Shown here: piece after piece, positions 13,492 to 19,473 of the stretch
How the letters are laid out: every line of letters starts with the position of its first letter
Numbering within the stretch: the first letter of the stretch is position 1
Assembly (NCBI GenBank): GCA_003519585.1
Contig: DOWL01000147.1
Location: forward strand, 23,087-42,871
Length of the DNA: 19,785 nt
Source of the DNA: Nocardioides sp.
Lineage (GTDB): Bacteria; Actinomycetota; Actinomycetes; Propionibacteriales; Nocardioidaceae
Direction: 5' to 3'
Notes under the pieces: generated by a model
What the model saw: the letters and a program-made list of their open reading frames with translations, nothing else
What the model was told of the DNA's origin: nothing
The model's database searches: none
Made by a program: the position numbers and the translations under genes

Positions 13492-14533
13492 CGACCAGCC
13501 CCCACTCGAGGGCCGTCGCGGCCGCGAGGTCTCGACCGGTGAGGAGGAGCCACGCGGTACGCCACCGACCGATGCGGCGCGGGATGCTCACCGTCCCACC
13601 CGCCCCGGGCACCAGACCCATGCTCAGCTCGGGCAGCCGGAACCACGCGTCCGGCGTAGCCACGACCGTCTCGGCGAACGCGGGGATCTCGATGCCGGCG
13701 CCGATGCAGGCTCCGTGCAACTCGACTCGGACCCTCGCGCCGAGCCTGTCCACCACGAGTCCGTTGACCGCCAACCCGGCGCTGCGCGCGACCCGCACAA
13801 GATGCGCGGTGGCCGGATCCGGGGTCGTGCCGAACTCCGCGAGGTCACCCCCGGCACAGAATGACGGCCCGGCGCCGCGAAGCACGACCTCGACCACCGT
13901 GGGATCGAGCTTCGCGACGTCCAGCGCGGCCAGCAGTTCGTCCCGCATCTGCGCCGAGAAGGCGTTGTGCCGAGCCGGCCGGTCCAACGTCACCTCCAGG
14001 ACATCGCCCGGCAGGCGCGAGACCCGTACGGCGGGCGAGGGGTCCGGCGCGACGGCGCCGGACGGACGCGCGGCCAGCCAGGCCGCGAACTCCGGTCCGG
14101 CCAGCAGCGTCGAGTACGCCAGCGACTCGGCGACCACGCCGTCCCGAGCCGACAGCACGTCGGTCAGACCCAGCAGCGTGCGCAGCGTCTGACACGCCAG
14201 CGGCGACCGCGTCACCGTCGCCTCGATCTCGGCCAGGCAGGCGCTCGTGTCGTCGACCGCGACCCACGTCGAGCCCGGTCCGGAAGGTGCCAGCGTGAAC
14301 GACAACGCCTCGAGCACCGGCGCCAACCTCGACGGCACCGGCTCCTCGGCCACCCCGACGACAATCCCAGGCAACTCGTCGGCCGCAGCGACAACCCGCT
14401 CGATCGCCTGCACGTCGAGATCGTCGGACCCGGTCAGGTCCACCACCCACAGCTCACCCCAAGGCGGGTAGTCGTCGATCAGGCCCCGGAGGGCGCGCTC
14501 TGCTGCGAGCTCCAGAACACTCACGCTCAGCAC
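13478..14533 (-). CDS. Enoyl-CoA hydratase/isomerase (crotonase) with N-terminal extension
   Basis: A 351-residue protein. Crotonase landmarks are VTLDRPARHNAFSAQMRDEL (181-200), GAGPSFCAGGDLAEF (220-234) with the oxyanion-hole CAGGD, and HGACIGAGIEIPAFAE with Glu282. FRLPELSMGLVPGAGGT follows with Glu302; both acid-base glutamates are present, so hydratase or isomerase chemistry is possible. The first 160 residues are atypical. Residues 100-155 (LAEIEATVTRSPLACQTLRT, later ESLAYSTLLAGPEFAAWLAA) resemble the C-terminal helices of a crotonase. The protein itself stops right after ALEWGLVDVVG, where those helices would normally follow. GTG 14533 is chosen because TAGGCT lies 6 nt upstream (leaderless); GTG 14524 is an alternative. 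First gene of a three-gene operon. Confidence 0.85.
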   Translation of the reverse strand: MLSVSVLELAAERALRGLIDDYPPWGELWVVDLTGSDDLDVQAIERVVAAADELPGIVVGVAEEPVPSRLAPVLEALSFTLAPSGPGSTWVAVDDTSACLAEIEATVTRSPLACQTLRTLLGLTDVLSARDGVVAESLAYSTLLAGPEFAAWLAARPSGAVAPDPSPAVRVSRLPGDVLEVTLDRPARHNAFSAQMRDELLAALDVAKLDPTVVEVVLRGAGPSFCAGGDLAEFGTTPDPATAHLVRVARSAGLAVNGLVVDRLGARVRVELHGACIGAGIEIPAFAETVVATPDAWFRLPELSMGLVPGAGGTVSIPRRIGRWRTAWLLLTGRDLAAATALEWGLVDVVG

Positions 14534-14539
14534 TAGCGA

Positions 14540-14545
14540 AGCCTA
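14540..14545 (-). promoter_or_regulatory. -10-like box of the crotonase operon
   Basis: TAGGCT on the minus strand, 6 nt before GTG 14533. The same hexamer precedes rnj. No ribosome binding site is visible, consistent with leaderless translation. Confidence 0.38.
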
Positions 14546-14561
14546 GATAGATGGCGACCGG

Positions 14562-14593
14562 TCAGGTTGCTGACAGGTCCGGTCGGTCAGGGT
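14562..14593 (+). promoter_or_regulatory. CAGGT-N6-CAGGT direct repeat and -10-like box upstream of the COG4705-like gene
   Basis: TCAGGTTGCTGACAGGT (14562-14578) contains CAGGT twice, 11 bp apart (one helix turn). Nine bases later comes CAGGGT (14588-14593), a -10-like hexamer 7 nt before ATG 14601. The same arrangement with identical spacing occurs at 17040-17071. It looks like an OmpR/PhoB-type activator site covering the -35 region (inference). Confidence 0.55.
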
Positions 14594-14600
14594 CCCGGCC

Positions 14601-15863
14601 ATGACGCAAACTCGCAGCGCCGCACCTGTCGCGCGCCAGATGCTCAACAAGGTCCCCGAGGTCACCCTGTGGTTCTGGGTGATCAAGATCCTCTGCACGA
14701 CGGTGGGCGAGAGCTTCGCCGACTGGGTCAACATGACCCTCGGGGTCGGACTCGTGAACACCGCGATCCTGTTCACCGCGATCTTCGTGGTGGTGCTGAC
14801 CGTGCAGATGCGGTTGCGCCAGTACGTCCCCACGGCCTACTGGCTCACCGTCGTGGTCGTAAGTGTCACCGGCACGCTCTACACCGACATCCTCACCGAC
14901 CAGTACGGCGTACCGCTGTGGATCAGCACCACGGTGTTCTCGGTGCTGCTGGCCGCGGTGTTCGCGATCTGGTACGCCCGCGAGGGGACCCTGTCGATCC
15001 ATTCGATCGTCACGACGCCTCGCGAGGCGTTCTACTGGCTCGCGGTGCTGGTCACGTTCGCGTTGGGTACGGCGACCGGCGACTGGACCCTCGAGCTCAC
15101 CGGTTGGGGGCCGGGCAAGTCCGTGCTGCTGCCGCTCGCGCTGATCGGCATCGTGACGGCGCTCTGGCGGTTCGGCGCCAACCCGGTGCTGACCTTCTGG
15201 CTCGCCTACATCCTCACCCGCCCGCTCGGCGCGAACATCGGCGACTGGCTCGCCACTCCGCACAGCGAGAAGGGCCTGGGCCTCGGCACGTTCGGCACCA
15301 GCTTGATCTTCCTCGGCGCCATCCTGGTCACGGTCGTGTACCTCACGATCAGCCGCGCCGACGTGATCGAGGACGACGCGACGCTGGAGTCGCGAGCCCC
15401 GGTGTCGACGCCGCTGCGACGACGCATCTCGCTCGCCGTACTCGCGGTGACCGCAGTCGGCACGCTCTCCCTCTTGGCATGGGCCAACGCCCAGCCGCAC
15501 ACGAGCGCGCTGGAGGCCGAGGGGCCGGCACCGTCGTGCTCGGGGTCGCCGGTCGACCAGGCCGGGGCGACCCAGCAGGTCGCGGCCAACTTCCCCGCCG
15601 ACTCCGTGGACAACTACCGGACGATCGCCCAGGACACCCTCGACCTGGTCGACTCGAGCGATCAGTCGGGCGCCCAGAGCCGGATCACCGATCTCGAGAC
15701 CGCCTGGGACGACGACCAGGGATCGCTACAACCGAAGGACTGCCAGGCCTGGACCTACGTCGACCAGCAGATCGACGCCGTCCTGACCGCGGTGCGGGAC
15801 AGCAATCCCGACCAGGCCACCCAGGACCAGGCGCTGCAGGACCTGCTGGCGACGTTGGGCTGA
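14601..15863 (+). CDS. COG4705-like integral membrane protein with extra C-terminal exported domain
   Basis: A 420-residue protein. About eight membrane helices span residues 22-250: KVPEVTLWFWVIKILCTTVG, then VNTAILFTAIFVVVL, YWLTVVVVSVTGT, VFSVLLAAVFAIWY, FYWLAVLVTFALG, SVLLPLALIGIVTAL, TFWLAYIL and LIFLGAILVTVVYL. A further helix lies at 275-294. Acidic motifs recur near helix ends: TTVGESFADW, TGTLYTDILTD, GTATGDWTLEL and GANIGDWLAT. These suggest an internal repeat and perhaps ion or metal handling (inference). After the last helix, residues 300-420 form a helical, acidic domain with Cys313 and Cys381, predicted outside the membrane; it is not part of the core family as I know it. The ATG at 14601 has no ribosome binding site and is probably leaderless. 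Family function is unknown. Confidence 0.8.
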   Translation: MTQTRSAAPVARQMLNKVPEVTLWFWVIKILCTTVGESFADWVNMTLGVGLVNTAILFTAIFVVVLTVQMRLRQYVPTAYWLTVVVVSVTGTLYTDILTDQYGVPLWISTTVFSVLLAAVFAIWYAREGTLSIHSIVTTPREAFYWLAVLVTFALGTATGDWTLELTGWGPGKSVLLPLALIGIVTALWRFGANPVLTFWLAYILTRPLGANIGDWLATPHSEKGLGLGTFGTSLIFLGAILVTVVYLTISRADVIEDDATLESRAPVSTPLRRRISLAVLAVTAVGTLSLLAWANAQPHTSALEAEGPAPSCSGSPVDQAGATQQVAANFPADSVDNYRTIAQDTLDLVDSSDQSGAQSRITDLETAWDDDQGSLQPKDCQAWTYVDQQIDAVLTAVRDSNPDQATQDQALQDLLATLG

Positions 15864-16111
15864 CTCACCCGAAGTGTGGGCAGGACCATGCGGATGTGTG
15901 CGCCGGCTCGACTCTCGTGGCCGTCGACGGCCTGTTGCTCTACGACCTCGGGAACGGCGCGGGACCAGGGCCTGACCCGGGGCTACCGGCCAGCCTGTCC
16001 GCCTCATCAACTGTGACCTCCGGAACCGTGCCTGCGACGACGCCTTAGTTCCCGCGCCGAAAGTCGATCGACGGCGCGCGGGTGGAGTCCGCCGCGCAGC
16101 AGTCGACCCGA
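15864..16111. other. Convergent spacer without a recognisable gene
   Basis: 248 bp between the COG4705-like gene and the HepT gene. Short open frames on both strands show no ribosome site or recognisable protein. The only structure seen is the hairpin at 16051-16082. Confidence 0.6.
16051..16082. terminator. Bidirectional terminator-like hairpin
   Basis: CCCGCGC (16051-16057) and GCGCGGG (16076-16082) form a perfect 7-bp stem. The 18-nt loop contains the self-complementary GTCGATCGAC (16062-16071), which can extend the fold. It sits between the converging COG4705-like and HepT genes. Confidence 0.5.
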
Positions 16112-16453
16112 CTACTCCAACGGCGCGTCGTGGCGCGCGATCAGGCGCTGTACAGCTTCGAGAAGCACTCCGAGGTCGTCGTTAACCGTGGCTTGCACGA
16201 CTCTGTGTGTGGTGTCGAAGTAGCGGTGTGCGAGGTGATCACGCATGCGCGCGATCTGGCTCCAAGGGATGCTTGGCTCGGCGGCCAGCCACTCGTCGGG
16301 AAGCGCTTTGACCGCCTCGCCTATCTCGATCAACCGGATCCTCACAGCGTCGAAGATCAAGCCGTCGGAGAGATCGCCTCGACTCACGTGGGAACCGATC
16401 GCCTCGATCGCGGCGATGATGTCGCTGAGGCGCTGCTCGTCGCGGTAGCTCAC
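16112..16453 (-). CDS. hepT: HEPN-domain toxin, HepT family
   Basis: A 113-residue all-helical protein of the HepT/DUF86 group. The HEPN RNase motif R-x4-H-x-Y is at R71-H76-Y78 (RDHLAHRY). HepT toxins act as ribonucleases on cellular RNA and are silenced when the partner nucleotidyltransferase adenylylates the Tyr of this motif (family knowledge). The length matches the family and nothing is truncated. The GTG start (16453) overlaps the antitoxin stop as GTGA, so the toxin follows the antitoxin by coupled translation. Substrate and native trigger are unknown. Confidence 0.9.
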   Translation of the reverse strand: MSYRDEQRLSDIIAAIEAIGSHVSRGDLSDGLIFDAVRIRLIEIGEAVKALPDEWLAAEPSIPWSQIARMRDHLAHRYFDTTHRVVQATVNDDLGVLLEAVQRLIARHDAPLE

Positions 16454-16968
16454 AGAGGGACAAGATCCTTCTCGATTCGCCTTGCCACATCGGCTTTGAG
16501 GCCAGCAGCGGGGACCAGGTCGACACGCGCGTTCAAGATCGTTTCGAGTTCCTGAGTCGCGTGCCCGAGGGCGAGCAAGCCGACGTTGGCCGCGACGTCG
16601 ACGAGGATGTCGACGTCGCTGTCGGGGCGGTCCTCGCCACGCGCCACGCTGCCGAAGACCCGCAACCCCGTGATGCCGTAGACGGCTGCTGCCTCGATCA
16701 GCTTGCGACGTTGCCGGCGGACCCGGCGCCCCAGCGGGCCGGTCAGCCGGTCGATCTCGGGACGACGAGTCCGGACACGAACCACCAACTCCAGCCCGGT
16801 CGCCTCCACCAGCGACTCCAGGGTCGTCAGCGCCGGCTGTCGTCGATCGGACTCGTAGGCGCTGATCACGCTCTGCGTCGTGCCCGCGCGCTCGGCGAGT
16901 TCGTTCTGCGTCAAACCCGCGCGGTGCCGAGCGTCGCGCAGTAGGGCGCCGCTGGATGCGTTGGTCAC
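16450..16968 (-). CDS. mntA: MntA-type nucleotidyltransferase antitoxin fused to an XRE helix-turn-helix
   Basis: A 172-residue protein. Residues 5-65 are an XRE-type helix-turn-helix: LLRDARHRAGLTQNELAERA, TTQSVISAYESDRRQPALTT. Residues 85-172 are a minimal nucleotidyltransferase. Its GS-x10-D-x-D signature is at G106-S107 to D118-x-D120 (VFGSVARGEDRPDSDVDILV), with Asp150 (ARVDLV) as the third acidic residue. The enzyme domain should adenylylate HepT, while the DNA-binding domain can repress the operon, so antitoxin and repressor are joined in one chain. MntA antitoxins are commonly encoded without such a fusion. GTG start, 6 nt after a TATAGT box, hence leaderless. An inverted repeat in the promoter is the likely operator. 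Confidence 0.9.
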   Translation of the reverse strand: MTNASSGALLRDARHRAGLTQNELAERAGTTQSVISAYESDRRQPALTTLESLVEATGLELVVRVRTRRPEIDRLTGPLGRRVRRQRRKLIEAAAVYGITGLRVFGSVARGEDRPDSDVDILVDVAANVGLLALGHATQELETILNARVDLVPAAGLKADVARRIEKDLVPL

Positions 16969-16974
16969 GGCACC

Positions 16975-17003
16975 ACTATAGCGAATTGTCGATATACGTT
17001 CGA
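16975..17003 (-). promoter_or_regulatory. Promoter of the mntA-hepT operon
   Basis: On the minus strand TCGAAC (17003-16998) lies 17 nt before TATAGT (16980-16975), a near-consensus -10. The GTG start is 6 nt further on, with no ribosome binding site. Confidence 0.5.
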
Positions 17004-17005
17004 CA
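16987..17005. promoter_or_regulatory. Inverted-repeat operator inside the mntA-hepT promoter
   Basis: TGTCGA-N7-TCGACA is a perfect 6-bp inverted repeat lying over the -35 and spacer of the toxin-antitoxin promoter. Its size and place fit a site for the XRE domain of the antitoxin. Confidence 0.5.
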
Positions 17006-17039
17006 CCGTGCGGGCAGCCAGCTCATCGCTGGGCAGCGT

Positions 17040-17071
17040 TCAGGTGGCTGACAGGTTCCCCGGCCTACGGT
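17040..17071 (+). promoter_or_regulatory. CAGGT-N6-CAGGT direct repeat and -10 box upstream of the small membrane gene
   Basis: TCAGGTGGCTGACAGGT (17040-17056) differs at one base from 14562-14578. TACGGT (17066-17071, TANNNT) follows after nine bases and ends 7 nt before ATG 17079. All spacings equal those of the COG4705-like promoter. Confidence 0.58.
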
Positions 17072-17078
17072 CCGGAGC

Positions 17079-17453
17079 ATGGTCACCCAGGTGGCTCCGC
17101 CAGCCCAGCAGCTGACCCGTCGGTGGCGAACATCGTCGCGGTGGGAACGAGGGTGGGCCGTCGTGGCGCTGACCGCTGCCGGCGTCTTCGCGACCCTGGC
17201 GATCCTCGAGTCGCCGCGCCTGCCATTGGCCGGCTTGGTGGTGGGGCTCGGCGGACTCGGCGGCGTGGTCTGCGTCCGCGCACCGGCTCGCACCCCCCTG
17301 GCCCGACGGCAGTTCGTCCGGGGAGCCCTGGTCGTGGCCGGCACCGTCCTCGTCGTCATCGGAGTGGGCCACCACCTCAACCTCGGACTCGCCGTCGTCG
17401 GTCTGCTGGCGAGCTGCTCCCCATGGACGCTGCGCTGGATCACCGGCAGCTGA
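17079..17453 (+). CDS. Small integral membrane protein of unknown function
   Basis: A 124-residue protein with a short basic N-terminus (RRWRTSSRWERG) and three to four predicted membrane helices at about 26-44, 48-66, 83-98 and 101-115. A basic loop (RAPARTPLARRQFVRG) lies between the second and third. I recognise no family and no catalytic motif. The ATG start follows the TACGGT box by 7 nt with no usable ribosome site, so it is probably leaderless. It shares its upstream regulatory motif with the COG4705-like gene about 2.4 kb away, suggesting co-regulation. It is divergent from the toxin-antitoxin operon and convergent with the PIG-L gene. Real-gene status rests on codon bias, promoter and hydrophobic pattern. 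Confidence 0.68.
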   Translation: MVTQVAPPAQQLTRRWRTSSRWERGWAVVALTAAGVFATLAILESPRLPLAGLVVGLGGLGGVVCVRAPARTPLARRQFVRGALVVAGTVLVVIGVGHHLNLGLAVVGLLASCSPWTLRWITGS

Positions 17454-17474
17454 CCACGTGATCGCGGGGGGATA

Positions 17475-17498
17475 GCTGCAACTCGGGCTGCAACTCGG
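17475..17498 (+). repeat. 12-bp perfect tandem duplication
   Basis: GCTGCAACTCGG occurs twice head to tail (17475-17486 and 17487-17498), directly abutting copy 2 of the dispersed repeat. Confidence 0.7.
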
Positions 17499-17552
17499 GA
17501 GGGAGCGAAGCGGCCCGGTTCGTCGCGGCGCAGACGCGCGCCCGGGCGATCG
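17497..17552 (+). repeat. Dispersed intergenic repeat, copy 2
   Basis: About 56 bp beginning GGGAGGGAGCGAAGCGGCCC and ending CGCGCCCGGGCGATCG, matching 1907-1961. The perfect palindrome GGCGATCGCC (17545-17554) lies at its right edge. It ends 12 nt before the stop codon of the convergent PIG-L gene and may act as a terminator. Confidence 0.6.
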
Positions 17553-17563
17553 CCGGTAGACAA

Positions 17564-18391
17564 TCACCTCAGAGTGGCGAAGATGTCGTCGAGTGGGACC
17601 GTCCCGGGCGTCCGGCCGACTTCGCGGAACCACTCCGTGCCCAGGATCCGGCGGCGCAGCCGGCGAGGCATCCGGAGGAGGAAGGCCAAGGTGCGGACGC
17701 CCCGATCGCCGGTGGCCTGGCTGCCGAGGGCCTGCAGGGCCCGCACCTTGGCCTCGAGGTGCGGGCGTACGTCGACCCGGTGGGTCAGCTCGGCGTGTGG
17801 CGTGAACGCGGTGCGGAAGTCGGGCAGGTACGGCACCGGCAGCATGGCCGAGGCCGGCCGCAGCAACCGGGTCACCCGCAGCAGCAACTCCCGGTCGACC
17901 GTAGCCTCCAAGACGACAGGGGTCTCTGCCATCCGCGCGGCGAGCAGGCCGGCTTGGTGCACCTGGACGTGGTCCGGGTGACCGTAGCCGCCTGCGGCGT
18001 CGTACGTCGTCAGGACGTCGGCCGCCTCGTCGCTCAGCACGGCGGCCAGCTCGAGGGCGACGTCGTGCGCGTCGAGCTCGGCGAACGCGACTCTCCCGGT
18101 CTCACCGCGCGCGCGGTCCCGGACCATGCCCGAATCCGGGTGACCCAGCATCACCACCCGGGCGGCGCCGATCGCCTCCGCCGCAGCGGCCAACTCGCGC
18201 TCCCGTTGCCGCCCCAGCTCGTCGGCGGTGAGGTCGCCGGAGGCAAGACCGGCTTCGCCGCTGGTGGCGACCACGATGACCACGCGGTGGCCCTCCGCGA
18301 CCGCCCGGGCAAGGGTGCCCGCGGTGAGGAGGGCCTCGTCGTCCGGATGCGCATGGAACGACACGATCGTGTAGGACCGGTCCTCGCTCAT
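17564..18391 (-). CDS. PIG-L family deacetylase (LmbE-like)
   Basis: A 275-residue zinc hydrolase that removes an N-acetyl group from an amino sugar or conjugate (family knowledge). AHPDDE is at 14-19 with His15 and Asp18 as metal ligands and Asp17 as the usual base. GGYGHPDHVQVH (134-145) supplies His141 as the third ligand. The ATG start (18391) overlaps the glycosyltransferase stop as ATGA. GlcNAc transfer followed by deacetylation is a known logic (mycothiol MshA/MshB; GPI synthesis), so this pair may make a glucosaminyl product. The basic C-terminal helix (RMPRRLRRR, 240-248) could touch the membrane. It is not called MshB because the neighbours and flanking sequence differ from mycothiol loci. 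Confidence 0.88.
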   Translation of the reverse strand: MSEDRSYTIVSFHAHPDDEALLTAGTLARAVAEGHRVVIVVATSGEAGLASGDLTADELGRQRERELAAAAEAIGAARVVMLGHPDSGMVRDRARGETGRVAFAELDAHDVALELAAVLSDEAADVLTTYDAAGGYGHPDHVQVHQAGLLAARMAETPVVLEATVDRELLLRVTRLLRPASAMLPVPYLPDFRTAFTPHAELTHRVDVRPHLEAKVRALQALGSQATGDRGVRTLAFLLRMPRRLRRRILGTEWFREVGRTPGTVPLDDIFATLR

Positions 18392-19473
18392 CCGACCAAC
18401 GCTCCGTGGTCGCCCTCAGCCCTGGCCGGGGCTCCGAGCCGCGCGCTCGCGGCGGCGTAGAGCTCCTCGTTGCGTGCGAGCGCCTCGTCCCAGCCGAATC
18501 GCGGCCGTACCAGGCGGTTGTGCCAGGCGATCCGCTCGCGGAGGTCACGGTCTTGCAGCATGGTGATCACGTGGTCCGCGAGCTCGTGGTCGTCTGCACC
18601 GAGCAGGCCATCGCGACCATGCTCGACGAAGGTGGCGACACCCGAGCGGGCACTCGCGATGATCGGGACGCCGCTCGCCCGGGCCTCCAGTGCAGCGATG
18701 CCGAACGACTCTCGGTGTGCCGGAGCCAGGAAGACCGAGGCCCCCGCCAGCTCGCGACGGATCGAACTCCGGTCGAGGGTGCCGGTGAGGCGGACCCGGT
18801 CGGTGAGCCGATGCCGACGCAGTTGATGCTCCACGGCCCGACGCTGCGGACCGTTGCCCACGATCGTCGCCGTCAGGTCCACCTCCTGGGCGGCACGCGC
18901 CAACAGCAGGGCCAGCGGGACCGCGCGCTTGACGGTGGTCAGCCGCATCACGCTGAGCACGTGCGGCGGCTGGGCGTACGGCAGCCGGGTCGGCGGCGAC
19001 CAGTCGCTGAGGTCGACGGCGTTCGGGACGACACCGACAGGCACTCCGAGAAGATCGCGCACGAGTTGGGCGGCCGGCTCACTCACCGCCGACCACGCCA
19101 CCGGCCAGCGTTGCATCCCCCACAGGTCACGCGCGAGCTCGGGCAACGGGCCGACGTGGGTCCACAGCGAGTGCACGGTCACGACGGTGGGGATCCCGGC
19201 CCGGGCTGCGCGCCGGGCCGCGGTCAACGCGAACGGCGAGACGATCGACACGTGCGCGTGCACCACGTCGGGCCGCTGCTCCGCGAGCCAACTGGTCCCG
19301 CGGCGCTCCACCCGGAGTACGCCGGGAAGGTCCTCGCGGTCCACGCCCGGCGTCCGCGTCGCGATGGACACCTCGTGCCCACTCGCCCGCTGCCGCTCGG
19401 CGAGATCGCGCACGTGCAACTCGATCCCACCGAGCCGAGGCAGGAAGCTGTCCGAGACGTGGAGGACCCTCAT
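18388..19473 (-). CDS. GT4 family glycosyltransferase (GT-B fold)
   Basis: A 361-residue protein. The start ATG 19473 is chosen because MRVLHVSDSFLPRLGGIELH is the standard GT4 opening and it overlaps the preceding stop as ATGA. A longer frame upstream only runs through the neighbouring gene. The N-terminal acceptor domain has the GG-x-E/H loop (15-20). The C-terminal donor domain has VLSVMRLTTVKR (172-183), IVGNGPQ (204-210) and RVRLTG (226-231). The retaining E-x7-E motif is E255 to E263 (ESFGIAALE). It should transfer a sugar from a nucleotide donor on the cytosolic face. It lies between a YbhN-like membrane protein and the PIG-L deacetylase, suggesting a glycolipid or surface glycoconjugate. 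Donor and acceptor are unknown. Confidence 0.9.
   Translation of the reverse strand: MRVLHVSDSFLPRLGGIELHVRDLAERQRASGHEVSIATRTPGVDREDLPGVLRVERRGTSWLAEQRPDVVHAHVSIVSPFALTAARRAARAGIPTVVTVHSLWTHVGPLPELARDLWGMQRWPVAWSAVSEPAAQLVRDLLGVPVGVVPNAVDLSDWSPPTRLPYAQPPHVLSVMRLTTVKRAVPLALLLARAAQEVDLTATIVGNGPQRRAVEHQLRRHRLTDRVRLTGTLDRSSIRRELAGASVFLAPAHRESFGIAALEARASGVPIIASARSGVATFVEHGRDGLLGADDHELADHVITMLQDRDLRERIAWHNRLVRPRFGWDEALARNEELYAAASARLGAPARAEGDHGALVG

Noticed and set aside
15726..16010. 94-codon minus-strand frame reaching into the spacer after the COG4705-like gene
   Set aside because: No ribosome site, Arg/Pro-rich product, and most of it lies antisense to the real C-terminal domain.
14567..16048. 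493-codon plus-strand frame overlapping the COG4705-like gene
   Set aside because: Its product is Arg/His/Pro/Gly-rich with no hydrophobic helices, typical of an off-frame shadow, while the other frame gives a clean membrane protein.
17564..19473. Mycothiol genes mshA and mshB
   Set aside because: Fold families match, but the glycosyltransferase is shorter than usual MshA and sits with a YbhN-like protein; family-level naming is safer.
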